64,000 nucleotides of DNA from Diploscapter coronatus (Eukaryota; Nematoda; Chromadorea; Rhabditida; Rhabditidae), in NCBI GenBank assembly GCA_964036155.1, contig OZ038423.1:68773249-68837248 (forward strand), written 5' to 3'. Below are positions 24,419 to 36,635 of the stretch, in pieces. The translations under genes and the position numbers were made by a program. Under the pieces are notes generated by a model. It saw nothing but the letters and a program-made list of their open reading frames with translations. It searched no databases and was not told the DNA's origin. Positions within the stretch are counted from its first letter, which is position 1; every line of letters starts with the position of its first letter.

Positions 24419-24728
24419 GAATTTTTATAATGGATGAAAAACGACAAAATTTCATTTATGTTATTTTCAGAATATCTTAGTTCTGGTATAAATTTAGATA
24501 AACGAGCGAATACTTTCAATTTTAAACAATAATATTGAATTTCGAATGGAGTTTTACTTTTTGGTATTTATGTTAGCTTCCGAAAAGTTATCATTTTCAA
24601 CATTTGAATAAAATTAAAGATTAAATTTCAAGAAGAGAATAGTGAATTTTAGCATGCGACGCATAGTCCTTCGGTCTTCATTTTATTCTAAAATACGATT
24701 AACTTTATTTTAAAAATGTTTAATTTAC

Positions 24729-25727
24729 CTGGAATTTTCTCACGATTTCATTGTTGCTTTCTTCGTCCGCCTTCGTCATCGTGCCGACTTTCGATGCTTT
24801 CTAAAAAATGTACATTTTTTGAGTCATAAATCTGAAATTAGGTCCTTTCTAATCACAAATTTGGACAGTTTCAAAGAATAACAAAATGTAATCTCTCGAG
24901 ATATATCGCAAATTTGTATACCGTAAGCATACAATTTTATGCTATCAAGCAAATGTTTGCTTACCAATTCCTTGATTTTGCTGACGAGCTGATTGGACTG
25001 CATGTGAACCAGAATCGACGGATTCTGCATGAAATACAGCAAAACTGATTCCCAGGCTAGTTTTGCCTAAATAATCATTGCTATGCCTATAAGAATTTAA
25101 TAAATCGGAACAGTAAACGAATAAGTTATTTTATAAAAATTGCTCAAAAATCAACTTGATCGAAAGTATGGCTAATTTGGCTTCATTTAAGGGATTATCT
25201 TGCCTTCGGAGTAGCCTTTGGAAACACTTCATTCTTCAGGTATTGAATGACTTTGTCGAGCCTCACGAGATTTTCTTTCTTCATATAATGCTGGAAGAAA
25301 TGGTTCGCCTTCTTTATTTTGAAGAATGAGCTACCTGATTTTTCAAGCTCGTTTGATAAATTGGAGGAAGTTTCTGGAGAATGTCCCATTTCTGGTCAGC
25401 ACTCAGGTTGAGATCGTAGACAGTTGAGTAATACTAAAAACTTGGGTTTTAACTTGATTATTAGTTTAGAAATTGGTCTAATTCTCTTCTGGTTACCTTG
25501 TCCATGACTTCTTCCGTGACACCTCGGCGAACACGAAGTTTCTCCAACAGGTCTGAATTCTATTATGTCTAGAGATTGTTAAAAATTTCAATATAAAGGA
25601 ATTTTCCAAATTGTTTTATTAACAATTTTTAAATTCGTTGCAAGGTTAGCTAACCGGAAGAGGCATCAGTTCTGATCGAAACTGCTAGAAGAGGAAGAAG
25701 AAGGATGTAGCCAGAAAGAGTTTTCAT
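24729..25727 (-). CDS. Small secreted alpha-helical protein, nematode-specific
   Basis: The start codon follows AAATTCAG. A signal peptide (MKTLSGYILLLPLLAVSI) is followed by predicted helices: LLEKLRVRRGVTEEVMDK, YYSTVYDLNLSADQKWDIL, LVRLDKVIQYLKNEVFPKA, AKLAWESVLLYFMQNPSILV, and a Lys/Glu-rich end EESNNEIVRKFQ. Size and helical pattern recall secreted nematode lipid-binding or SXP-type proteins, but I cannot assign it to one. The exon ending PKATPK needs a GC-AG intron (AAG|GCAAGA); if that is not used the frame stops two codons later, giving a protein of about 108 residues. After RKFQ the next good acceptor is followed at once by TAA, which may be the natural stop. Confidence 0.55.
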
Positions 25728-26387
25728 TCTGAATTTCCTTAAAGTAGTAAAAGATTATTGCATTTCAAATGATAAAATGATTTTAAAGTAAATTTGCTCA
25801 GCTTTATAAATATCAAAGCGAAAAATTGATTGTTGGAAGTGTTTATTTGAGCTTAATTGAAAGAGAATCAATAAACAACTGAAAAACTATGAGTTAGATT
25901 GATATGTTTGATTTCAAAGTTCAGCTTTGCTAATATCAATGTCTATGATAATCTATAATAAAAAAAAATCGTTGGAGTAAAGCTTGGCTTTATGAACCTT
26001 ATAAAAAAGCTATTTCTACGGAGTTTTCAATGAGTTCTGTGATTCATCCAAAGTTAATCGATGTAAATTGAACGTAACTTTCTATAATTTTGGACAAAAG
26101 AGATTTCATTCAAAATCTTGTAAACTTGAGTTTCATGAAATACAGGATCATCATCATCGAAACAAGTGTGTAATAATTTAATGGCGAAGTATCATCCGAA
26201 CTCTGCTCAACTGCCACACTCTAAAATATATCTTTTAATACTGATATTTGTTGTACAGGAAGAATCCCCAATCCACAAAATTAACATTTCAATAAATCTC
26301 ATTTTTATTGATCTTAATCTTGACACTATCGTTCTGCACATTATGGAGTAAACACCATAATTGAAGTCAGCGTGTTTATCCACATGA

Positions 26388-26720
26388 ATAGAGGGCGCAA
26401 GTGAAATTCCCGTCCTGAAGACAAAGCCATAAAAGTACTTTTCTATATATTTTTTTTTAATTTTGACGAAAAGCTGCTCTATGACTTTGTCTTCACTGAA
26501 TAGGAGGAGTTAGTTAGGGCATTAAGTGTGTGATAATCTCATTACACAGTAATTGCATATCTATCCTTAGATATCTCACCCCGATCTCTATAAATACCCT
26601 CAAACTGTTATTAATAAAGGTTTTCGTGCTCATCAATACTCGTCGATTCCTTACACACAGCACTCACTCCTCTACAGCCTTCCGGGGTCAGACAGAACTC
26701 AACTGAGTTTACGCCCTCTA
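26388..26720 (+). mobile_element. Solo-LTR-like element
   Basis: 333 bp flanked by the direct repeat CACATGA (26381-26387 and 26721-26727). The ends are a short inverted pair, TAGAGGGCG and CGCCCTCTA. It contains a TATAAATA box (26589-26596) and, 24 bases on, an AATAAA signal (26613-26618), the usual layout of a retrotransposon LTR promoter and polyadenylation site. No internal retroelement coding remains. The ends are not the canonical TG...CA, so a different class of element cannot be excluded. Confidence 0.55.
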
Positions 26721-26825
26721 CACATGAGAATGTGGGATCAGAAAGTTAAGAAAGGATTTCTCGGGTCAAGTTCTTGTATTCGGTCACTGTTGAGTGGATT
26801 AAGACCAGAACAAAGGGATCACAAT

Positions 26826-29800
26826 TCAACTGATTTCAAATATGAGAACATTATTCGTAACGATTGCTTTGATATCTTCATACAAGTTTTTAACGCTTAC
26901 TTTCTTAACCTTGGCAACGTAGCAAGCTGGTCTTGTACATAGTGGATAGTTGAAAACTTTGGGATTGTCGCATAAAACGTTATTCCTGTAACAATAATAA
27001 CAGTAAAAATGAATTCACTCTTACCAAACAGCTCTGGCTTTTTCATAACGATCAATTGGAATGCTGATTAACTAAATCATTGCAATCGTTTGCTTCACCA
27101 CCGTTCAATTTTCAAATTCCTCATTTGCTTACTTGAACACATTCCTCTTTATTGTCTGAAACTACTAAGTAGACAAATTTCTGTTATACTAAAATCGATT
27201 TTATTTGCTAGAATGATAAAAAGGCAAAACATTTGTTTCAGCAATTAGCCATGCCTGCTATTTTCGTTATTATCTCAAAAGCAGATAGATAACTTTATAG
27301 CCCAACTGTCAATTAATAGTTTGAACCTAACAACTTTATTTTGCTTATACCTGGTGCGCCAGGTTCGTCGCTTCCCCAGGCCAGAAACGTAGCTTCACTC
27401 TGGTTCATAAGTCGCCACGTCGTATCATTGCTACCATTGACATTCTTCCTTATTCCAAGCCAAACCTGATGATCGAATCCAGTCGTCGTTTTACCGTTCG
27501 GATTAGTTGTTATTTCTAAGAAAAATACCTTGGTTGGACATTTTTTAATATTCGAGAAAAAATAAATTATAATTATATGGCTGAGAAATTTGGGTTTCAT
27601 AATTGAGTGTTTTCCAAACTGGATTTGGTCGAGACATTGGGTTAAGCAAATAAGCGCCTTAAAAGTTCAAAGAAAAAAACGTTTAGATACCATAAACGAA
27701 GTTGTTTTCCTCTCTAGAAGTAATCGAAGCTAGATGACCTCCAAGTTCTTGGCAAGCTTTTTCAGCACGAGACCATGACATAACGTTTTCAGTAATCTTC
27801 TGAAACTCGAATTTTTTAGAAAGATAGCTTTTTCATCCTGCCTTATAGCATAAGTCAGTCTTATTGTAGTAATGCCATTCTTCAGCGCAAACTTGTGTTG
27901 CATCTAAATTGAACTCGTGATATTGTAATAAAAGATATGCGAATATATATTTTATTAGTTGAGAGCTTACTATGGCAAAGTTCTGCTGACTTCGACTTCT
28001 AAATCATAACAATTACAAACAATAAATATCATCCGCAAAAGTTAAACATTACCGGTTTCTTGCAGACAAATGCGCGAGATTGACTACTACAGTTGGTGCT
28101 TTCCCAGGATTTGTAATAAATCGGATAACTCAGATAAAGGTCGGATATTATTTGAGCACATGATGCCTCTTCGGAATCTCGAGATTTGAGTGAAGCCCAA
28201 CTTGTGTAACCATCGAAATCTGATCCATCAACCCAATGCTAAAATGATAAACTAGAAAACAGTGAATCGAAATTCTTACCCATGATCCGTTTGGAGTGTC
28301 CTGTTTCAAACCAATCCAGGTCATACTTGTAGAATGTCCATCTAATCCGAGTCTAGTCAGGTCTTAATTTAATAACATCTTTACACGACCATTAAACTCT
28401 TGAACATACCGGCAACAAAATCGTTTTCCTAAATTTTGTGGGATTATTGATGTAAAAAATCAACTAATAGCAGAAAAGAATTGTACCTCTTTTGAGTGAA
28501 TCGATACCAAGTGGGATTTCCTTTCTAAGCAAAATTCTTCGGCTTCAGTCAAATTTCTTGTCGAAACTGTTGCTTGAAATGAGTTTATTATAATTTGTGA
28601 AAAAATATATATTCGTTATTAGAACAAGAATAAACTCATCTTGTAGCAGAAGTTTGATTCTAAAATTTCACATGAAAAGATTTGGATTTTCCTATTATAA
28701 AATTTACCGTCGTATGTTACCCATTCGTCATCACATAATTCTAGAATTTTCACTCATTGGTAAATAATATTCTAAAAAATTATCTTACCAGATAATTCAC
28801 GGGTTTTATAAATTTCCTAAATTAAGATTCATATTATTTCAATAAAGAAAAGTTTCTCCAATAGGTTACAGATTCGTAGAATTCTAGCCTTTCCTCATCT
28901 TTTTGCTTAATTTACTTACTGGCTTTTTGCAAACAAAGGCCCGCTGTGCGTAATTGCAATTCGCACTGCTCCATTTATGATAATAATAATTCCATGTTTC
29001 ATATTGGTCTGTTGTTAACTATAATGATTATTAGCTATTTTCGAATTATCATCGCGATCTTACAACTGTGCAATCACACTCGTCTAGATTACTCGGCTCA
29101 TCTGGTAGCGCCCAAGCTATAAATGCACTGCTATTCTGTCCATCAATCCAGTACTAAAACGTTATAAATAAATTATTTTGTAATCTTTGTTTTTATTGAC
29201 CCATGGACCGCTTAAGCTATCCTTTCTAAGTCCTATCCAAGTAAACCCTCGCACTCCTTGATTAGTCCCAGTTTCGGTTAATTCTGTAACTCAATTGAGA
29301 TTTTTTATCTCTGACCTGAGAAATCGTGATAACAAACCGGCAATGAATTCGAGCTCCTGAAAGTTTGCATCAGATATTTTCATAAAATAATCAAATTATT
29401 TTTTGGATAAATAGACGTTAAGCAAATCACGAGCTTATGAAAATGGTCTCAAGATTTCATAAAGTCCCAAATACATTAAAAAAAGTAGACCATAGTGCTA
29501 TAAAGTTTCCAAAAAGCTTCAAAAATTACGAGAATATTTTTGAAAAATGTTCCACAATGCCTTGAAAAGCCTCCACCAATCATGTAAATGTTCCATAATG
29601 CTCTAGAAAGGTACACAAGTTTTGAGTAGTGGTTCAATTTGTTAAAATTCATTTTAAAGAAAAAAATATTTTGCGCAAATTAGAGCGGAGGTATGGTTAA
29701 TAAGCCTTTCGTGATTTCTTTTCTAAATTTGAAATTATCCCCGACTACTTTAAGTGTTTTATTTGAGTTCTTTATAATATTTCTCCAGTTCTTTTAATGA

Positions 29801-30202
29801 ATGAATTTCTGACCTCTTCAGATTCCATCGATGTTACAGTAGAATTCAATTGACGACAAGCATTTGCTGCTTCTAAACTGTCATAATTTTAAATCTGATT
29901 TTTAAGATGAATAGAATGATTTACCAGCGAACGTTTTTCTTTCTTCAAACGCCTAAATTAAGCCACAATTTTTGTTGAAATTCGAAAATTAACTAACTTT
30001 ATAGCAATACGCTCCCCATCCGCTCCATCCTTCATCACAGTTAGGTTTATAAATATTAATGTCTAAATATGATTTTTGAAGAAACTATTTTGCCTTTCTA
30101 TTTAAAACTTCGTTTAATACCTAAAGTATCATTTGAGATTGACTGGCAGCTAACGATAACAATTTGAATAGATATCAACGCTAGGGATTTTATTCTATGC
30201 AT
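26826..30202 (-). CDS. Secreted protein with three C-type lectin domains
   Basis: Signal-peptide exon 30121-30202 (MHRIKSLALISIQIVIVSC) splices in phase to NCDEGWSGWGAYCYK, opening CTLD1 (to about 28930, with AFIAWALPDEPSNLDECDC and CNYAQRAFVCKKP). CTLD2 (about 28740-28047) runs from ELCDDEWVTYD through EAEEFCLERKSHLVSIHSKE and ASCAQI to CSSQSRAFVCKKP. CTLD3 (about 27900-26935) runs from VCAEEWHYYNKTDLCYK through CQELGGHLASITSREENNFV, VWLGIRKN and AVWNNVLCDNP to YPLCTRPAC. The cysteines of each fold are present, but no EPN/QPD calcium-sugar motif is obvious, so carbohydrate binding is uncertain. Nematode CLEC proteins of this layout are often intestinal and infection-induced. Stop near 26826. 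Confidence 0.8.
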
Positions 30203-30496
30203 CGAAAAAAAATTCTTGCCTGAAAATTTTAATATAGCGACTTAAAGAGGAATTTAAATGAAGTATGCTTCGAAAATTTAACCAATATTTTCACAGGTGT
30301 AAAAAATCGATAAGCGGTTTTAAATAAGCTATCTTTCAGGTATAACCTTTCCTTCTTCATTTTGCTTCTAATGACACACTCGATAACTATCATCTGCATA
30401 AGTTGAAATGATACCCTACTGAGGATCGTAAATTATTGGGTTGGTCAACAAGGCTTTTCCCACTTTCGAGAAAATTTTCGAATGTTTTCTTCCTAG
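30203..30496. other. Upstream region of the lectin gene
   Basis: AT-rich, no gene; the probable promoter of the minus-strand lectin gene, bounded by SINE copy 2. Confidence 0.4.
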
Positions 30497-30764
30497 TCTT
30501 ATTATTCCCACTGAGTGGGGTCGGCTACCCTCAGTCCGTAATGCGACAGGTAGACAAGCGGCCTATTCTAGCCATACAGGACTAGTAGCCCGCCCCGAGA
30601 ACAGACTGTTGTTGTGTGCAACAGCCGAGGGGTTTTAGGCAAAACTTTCGTGGTTTTATCCACTACCAACATTTATTGAGCCCCTTGGTTTGAGTGGGAG
30701 CGGGGGGCGAACTTGAGGCCCTAGTTGCAGGCAGTAACATAGAACCACTGCGTTACACCGCTCC
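30497..30764 (-). mobile_element. tRNA-derived SINE, copy 2 (intact head)
   Basis: On the minus strand the element starts with a tRNA-like head: GGAGCGGTGTAACGCAGTGG (acceptor stem plus A-box-like segment), a B-box-like AGTTCGCCCCC, and a closing CCGCTCC that pairs with the start. A unique body of about 190 bp shared with copy 1 follows, ending in an A/T-rich AATAATAAGA tail. This is the standard SINE plan. Confidence 0.75.
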
Positions 30765-30899
30765 TTTTCAATAAACTTTATTTCCTAGATTCCTACAACC
30801 CGTACAATGAGAAGGAAACACGAACATAGTGAGATGATCACTATCTATGTAGGAAGAGCAAAACGTTTCTCAGCAAACGAGAAACGCTCCGTTTCCTAT

Positions 30900-33800
30900 T
30901 CACTTGTTCTTCTTCGTCAACAATGGAGTTTTCGTTTGGCCTACGGTCTCTTCAGCACCTACGGTCTCTTCAGAACTTCCGCTACGAGAGTTGGCACTCT
31001 TCACACAGAACAACCCTATCAGTTTTCGGATAATAAATCTGATCACGAGAAATAAGATCGTCAGAATAGTGAGAAGAACAAGGGTGAGGAATGCAAAAAC
31101 GTCCACGAGATAGTACTGAAGGAAATTGAGCTGCGTGCCGTAGTGATCGAGTTGTCTGAAAGGCGAATTTCCGTGTTATTGTTGTTTAAACAGGATTACG
31201 TTAGTGGTCCGTATCGTGCGAGGAACTCCATGTTGCGAACGAATTTCTCCTTCGGTTGGAATGGCTGATCACGAAGTTGAGCGGCAACCAGCTTGGCTTT
31301 CGAGGAGATTCTGAAAACGCGCATGTTTCATTCGTTTTGTAAGTCTTGACCATACTTGTCATTGCTGATCAATCCTCTAATGAGCTTCTCAATCTCATCA
31401 GCGCTTTTCAGATGTTCCTTTCTCAATTGAATACCCGTTCCGAGTCGATCGATGAGGGCTGCGTTGCGGAACTGAAGTTATTCTTGTTTAGCTTGAAGTG
31501 AAGCGGGTTGTAAGCAACAGATAAATTGTGGGACATTACACCATATCGTAGATACCGTTTGATTACCATACCTGATCGCCCATGAGAGGGATGACAATTA
31601 ATGGGGTACCCGCATGCGTTGCTTCCATTATCGAACCCGCACCTCCATGTGTCATGAATGCTGTGAGACGACCGTCCTCTGCAGAGTAATCATTATTCAT
31701 TTGCTACACTCAGACGGACATCCGCAACGCGTCCTACAGTTTGTGATATTTTATGGAAACTGCACTATTTTACGTTGTGTTGCGGACATATCAAAGAGCA
31801 GCCATTTCAAGATAAACTCTAGGACACATTGAATACCCAAAGAAGCAGGATTCATCACGTACTGAGCAATTGTCTCTGTGGCATCCACGTCGTCTCCACG
31901 ATGTTGTCCACGTCAGTGCTCAATTTGTGCGAAGGCTCCTCGTACTTCCAGATGAACGTCACCTACACCAGACAAAATTAATTTCAATCATTTATCTTTC
32001 ATTTACTATTGCATGAAAATCGCTCATTCTCTCTACAAACACCTCATATGAAATATAGTGAAAACAATCAAATAAGTAAAACCTCTGGAATTCTCCTGAA
32101 CGCCTCCTTCATCGCAGTCTTCCACTGTTGTGGCATGTCGGCCGATCGTGCGCCCGAGCCGAATGAGAGTAGAATCGAGTACTTGCGGAGATTGAGAATG
32201 TCGTTCCATTCCTGAAACGTTGACCTTTATTTCGGACCGAGATTAGGGATTCCAAAAATGACTCACCTTTGATAGCGTTTGATTGCCGCCTTGCACTGTG
32301 ATGCCTCCAACTGAAATGACCTACAAAGGATATGGTAAAGTCACTGAACAGTCCAAAAGAACTCGCAAAAGCGGAACTACGAATAATGCTCGTTTTCGCC
32401 TTTCACCTTCTCTAGTTCTCACATTTCGTGAGAACAAAATCTCAGCCCTTTTAAGATGGACTGCAGAGGTGATGTATGTGGTCAAGATACGGGTAGAGCG
32501 ATGAAATAGAGTACGGTACCTTGTGTGTGATAACAGCGGGAAAGTTGGTGAGTGGGTTGTTGTTTACGAAATATAGAGAAGCTTTTGCGATGTCATCCTG
32601 CATTTTTAGTCTTTAGAGTGCTCAGTGGAATGTTCCTCACCACTTCAAATCCCGGGACAAGTTCATTGAAGACTGGATTAACTTTCGCTTGTGACTGTGC
32701 GAGAACAAAGTAGAGAAGACCATGGTTGACAGTGTTCTGAAGACGTTGCCAGAAGGTCATGCGATCACCGGATTGAGCCATTGCACCTGGAAAAGGCAAT
32801 TTTTTGGAAAGAGCTCAAGTCTCTTGATCAGACGACATGTCACTTCAAGGCCTGGGCCTGAATAAAGAAAAAAATAAGGGAAAAGAGTAGAAAGTTTTTA
32901 AATGTTTTTTTTTTTTCAAATATTCTCTACTCTTAATGTTTTTTTTTGGAAAAAACGTGCTCAACTTGAGCGAAATTACCTCGCGAAAATTCTTATCGCA
33001 AAAAACTTTCTCTGAAAATTAAGAAATAATTTGCGATCAAATTGCGATTTGGAAATCTGGACAATTCATATATAAAACATGGGATATGTAAGATATCAAG
33101 AAATCCCAGAAAATAATTATTTAAACTATTATTTTTTAATCAACTATTTAATATCCTTTGCATTTTCAGGTTTCAAAATAGTAGATTTTTATTATTTTTT
33201 TTTAATCTATGATGATAATTCCGAATTATTTGTTTCATTTAGTATTAATATAGATCAAGTTTTGCCCTCAAGAAGTTTCTTAAGTTTCAGGCCTTAGAAA
33301 TAGTTCAGGCTCAGGCCAGACTCGGCCTAGGTCTCAAAAATTCCTTGAAGTGACATGTCTACTCTTGATAAAAAAGGACATACCAGGAATGTAGCTGGGC
33401 AGATGAGGTGCGCCGTGAACTTCAAATCCTCCATCAATTGTGGTGATGGACATGGTAATAGCGAAGCGTTCGATGCCGAGCAGATGGAACATGGCTGAAA
33501 TGAGTTGGTCGATATTCGACAAAATATATAACACCATGCTAACCGAGTCCACACGTGTCTATAGGCTCGCTGAAAGCAGCATCGAACTTGTCCTTTCGCA
33601 GAGTGTTGAGAAGTTTTGTGTCGCGTAGAGTATCTAAAAAATTGCGTTTTTCTAAGTAATTAAAAGAAAAAAATAAAATAATCTCACAATTGCATTGTTT
33701 CACCGTAGCGTCGTTGAGACTGTTGAAGATATGAAATTACACGATCTCAACTTTGAAGGATGGCTCATTTACATTTATATACATGAGTAGAGAAAAGCGG

Positions 33801-34516
33801 AGTGAAATCACTATTCTATTTGATGTTCAACTATATGCCTTGATATAAGAAAAACCCAAGTGAAATAGTAGATAAAGTGAGCAAACCTCAAAAAAGTCTA
33901 GATCGCTTCCATAAGACCAGAAGAGCTTCGGAATCTTTTCATAGCTTCTCTGCGCGATTTCAGACGCTTCATCACTCTGCTGTGACACGAGCACCTTAAC
34001 AACAATAATACTATGAAAATATAAAGAGGGCGGAGACAGACCTTTGCTTTCGAATTTGGCACTCGAACGCGCTCGTCTAATGGAGAAGTGACCATAACCT
34101 GAAGAGAATATATTGTGTCAAAAAGTTTTCTTTTCACACAACTCGTTTCACTCATTTTTCTCTGTGTCCTATCTCACTACACAATCTTTCTGAAAGATGC
34201 TGAAATGGGCACATAAAATTTGTTGAAATTTGTGCGAGATCAGTGGAAAAGCAAGGGTAGAAATAATTACCTTTACTTGCTACCACATCCATTAAAAATA
34301 GAACATCTTTATTTACTCTGGAAAGTGGGAGAACACGGGTTTTCGAAAAGGTTGAAAACTCACAACTTCGTGTCCGGCCTCGATCAGCGTGTCACATAGC
34401 GCGTTGACAAAAGTGAAATGACTGGTGCCTATCCGAGGATTGTAAGCGAGGAATCGAAGAGCTGAAGAGAAAGGGAGGAAGAGAAGGAGAAGAAGAGAAC
34501 ACGGCCACATGTTCAT
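30900..34516 (-). CDS. UDP-glucuronosyltransferase, copy A
   Basis: ER membrane enzyme conjugating UDP-sugars to small lipophilic compounds. The start (ATGAACATG) lies directly behind TTTTCAG. Signal peptide MNMWPCSLLLLLFLPFSSA, then FLAYNPRIGTSHFTFVNALC and GHEVVMVTSPLDERVRVPN. The acceptor half includes FDAAFSEPIDTCGLG and VHGAPHLPSYIPG. The donor half has EWNDILNLRKYSILLSFGSG, TFIWKYEEPSHKLS, and the UGT signature region TTWMPQRQLL...LTAFMTHGGAGSIMEATHAG. A C-terminal membrane helix (about 31000-31130) ends in KKNK, a dilysine ER-retrieval signal. About twelve exons, no stop or frameshift seen. A hAT-like MITE sits in one intron. Confidence 0.9.
32829..33361. mobile_element. hAT-like MITE in a UGT-A intron
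   Basis: 533 bp flanked by the 8-bp direct repeat CTCTTGAT (32821-32828 and 33362-33369). The ends are inverted and share ACATGTCACTTCAAGG, starting with CAG on one side and TAG on the other. The corresponding intron of UGT copy B lacks the insert and has a single CTCGTGAT, an empty site. An 8-bp duplication with CAG/TAG ends is typical of hAT elements. No transposase is present. Confidence 0.8.
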
Positions 34517-34731
34517 CTGAAAAGAAAGCGATCGAATTGAGTTATCATTTGTAAACTGTCCAGAATACAATAAAAACGCCCAGTTTTAGAGTGAAACAAC
34601 TAGACATAATGAGTGCGACAATGGAAATTTACGCGGGGAGAGGGTTTTAAATGTTGACAGGAAAGCAGAAAACAGAAAATAAATGCACCGCGAGAGTGAG
34701 AGATAACAGGGAGGAGAGAGGTGAGGGTGAG

Positions 34732-35627
34732 AGAGGAAAGGTGATAGTGTGATGAGTGGCGGGCGGCAGAGAAAGAGGAGGTATCTTCCATTGTAAACGA
34801 CAAGTCCGTCGCCAGTGCCATTCGCGAAAGGGCGAGGTGCGAAGCGCGCGCGTCACGTTCTCATGCGTTGTGGCTTTCATTATGAAAAATGAAGCATTTT
34901 CCACACGAAATTTCCATTTTCACCTATTATCTTTTCGATTTTCTGTCGAAACTCACCAATTCTCCGTTAATTATCGATAATTTTAAAAGTTCTGTTGGAG
35001 AAAATCATTAAAAAATGTTTAAATTTCAATAAATCGTCTAGAAATCGCTAAAAACGAGATAAAAGCAAATTTCCGCTCAATAATCGGCAATCTAATCATA
35101 ATTAGCATTAATTGCCATTAATTAGCGGACAATTGTGAGATTTCGACAGAGAATAAAAAATAATGAGAAGTTTGTGTGAAAAATGCTCCTCACAATGGAA
35201 GCCACAAGACGTGAGAACGTGACGCGCGTTTCGCACCTCCCCCTTTAGCGAAGAGCACTGGAGACGGCTATGTCATTTAAAATAGAGGATAAGAGTCGAT
35301 TTTTCAATTTAGATCTTTCGTTGACTGTTATTTTTTTTAATAAATTGATAAAAGCAAGCAAGCTCACATCAAGAAAATCGTTTGAATATAAAGCATGATT
35401 AAACGCTTTAGCCATATAATTTTTGCTCAAAAAATGACAAAGAAATTTTAAAAAGATCATGTTTTGTAAGAGCATTATGGGCTATATTCATATCAAGAAT
35501 AATTTATGCAAATTAAATTTTTTTTTGCAAAATTCTTATATTTCGAAATCAATATTGTTGTTATTCACTATTAGAAAGACGTATAATGTATGTTATAATA
35601 TGATACTAATAAATCAAGGAAAATATC
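34732..35627. other. Intergenic between UGT-A and kelch gene 1
   Basis: A purine-rich stretch around 34680-34860 (AG-rich repeats, GCGCGCG) and then AT-rich DNA. No gene seen. The upstream region of UGT-A diverges from copy B from 34732 on. Confidence 0.4.
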
Positions 35628-36627
35628 TTATGCCGAATTTTTTAATAAAACATGATTTGTTAAAGATCCGACGACATGCCATTCATTAATTTTAGGATCA
35701 TACTCTTCAATTTCTTCGCAAAATCCTCTTTCATTAATCTTCTTGAATCTGAATTTTAATTTTAATTAAATTAAAAACTGTAAATAATTTAATACACAAT
35801 AAAATATAAGTATTTAATACTAACCCGCCAATAGCGTAAATTTTGCCATTTGCAACTACAAGCGAATGCATGTATCGTCGATTGTTCATATTGGCTATTG
35901 AATAAGACCCCCTCGACATAAGCGAATTTGGGTCAAAACATTCACTTGTAAAAAATACGTTATCACTGAAAATTTCAAAGAATGACACAATTGAATTCGA
36001 ATTCCATATTGAACTGATTGCGTCCTCCTGTAATATAGATTTTTCCATTTAGTGCTGCAACAGCAGCATATTCTCGATATTCCAAAGTACTTCCCATATC
36101 GTCCCATCTGCGTTCATCATTTGATAGTCGAAAAACCGAATTGCCAGTTTTATCATCAATAGCTAAATATTTTCATAGGCATTCCATTATAGAGTCGAGG
36201 AATTCGACTTCATTTTATGCTTACCATATAATTTTCCATCACACACTATGCACTTTTCAAAGAATATTCCTACAGTTGAAAAATTCGGACCTATTTGCCA
36301 TTTTCCATTATTCAAAGTCTTAAATTGATATGATATATTCAATACCTTGATTACTACTCTACATAAACATGATTTGGGTCATCGATAGGACCTGCGATAG
36401 GCGACTTAAGGGCACCTAAGTAGTAGAGTTTATCGTTATAATAAGCTATAGAGGCGCCACGGTTCCATTTTATCGGTGCCGGACCTGAATTATGCTGATT
36501 TTTTCAAATTTAATTCATTGAATGATCGCATATAAAAAATGAGTTTAAAATATTATATTATCCCGAATATGTTACCCTTTGTGATATTTCGAGTTTTTAG
36601 ATCAAATATCTCAAATAATTTAAACAT
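35628..36627 (-). CDS. Kelch-repeat protein 1 (downstream partner of HSP70-like 1)
   Basis: About 225 residues. The ATG (36625-36627) lies one base after a TTTGCAG acceptor and 8 nt after the stop of the HSP70-like gene. Kelch blades are visible: WNRGASIAYYNDKLYYLGA; GKWQIGPNFSTVG...CDGKLYAI; RRWDDMGSTLEYREYAAVAA then GKIYITGG; CFDPNSL...RRYMHSLVVANGKIYAIGG; EEIEEYDPKINEWHVVGSL near the C-terminus. There is no BTB or BACK domain, so it is a short, probably incomplete propeller of 4-5 blades. The role is inferred only as protein binding. An alternative donor in the preceding gene would splice in frame into this ATG exon (see findings). Confidence 0.75.
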
Positions 36628-36635
36628 GCTGCAAA

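Larger units (their letters stand above)
30787..34731. repeat. Duplicated UGT block, copy A
   Basis: Near-identical to 46611-49975, including introns, the 3' flank and about 215 bp upstream of the start codon. Copy A is longer mainly because of the insertion at 32829-33361. Identity stops abruptly after GGAGAGAGGTGAG at the upstream end. Confidence 0.9.

Noticed and set aside
34680..34870. Purine-rich and GCGCGCG stretch upstream of UGT-A as a gene
   Set aside because: The open frames there are repetitive and differ in copy B; more likely upstream regulatory or simple-repeat DNA.
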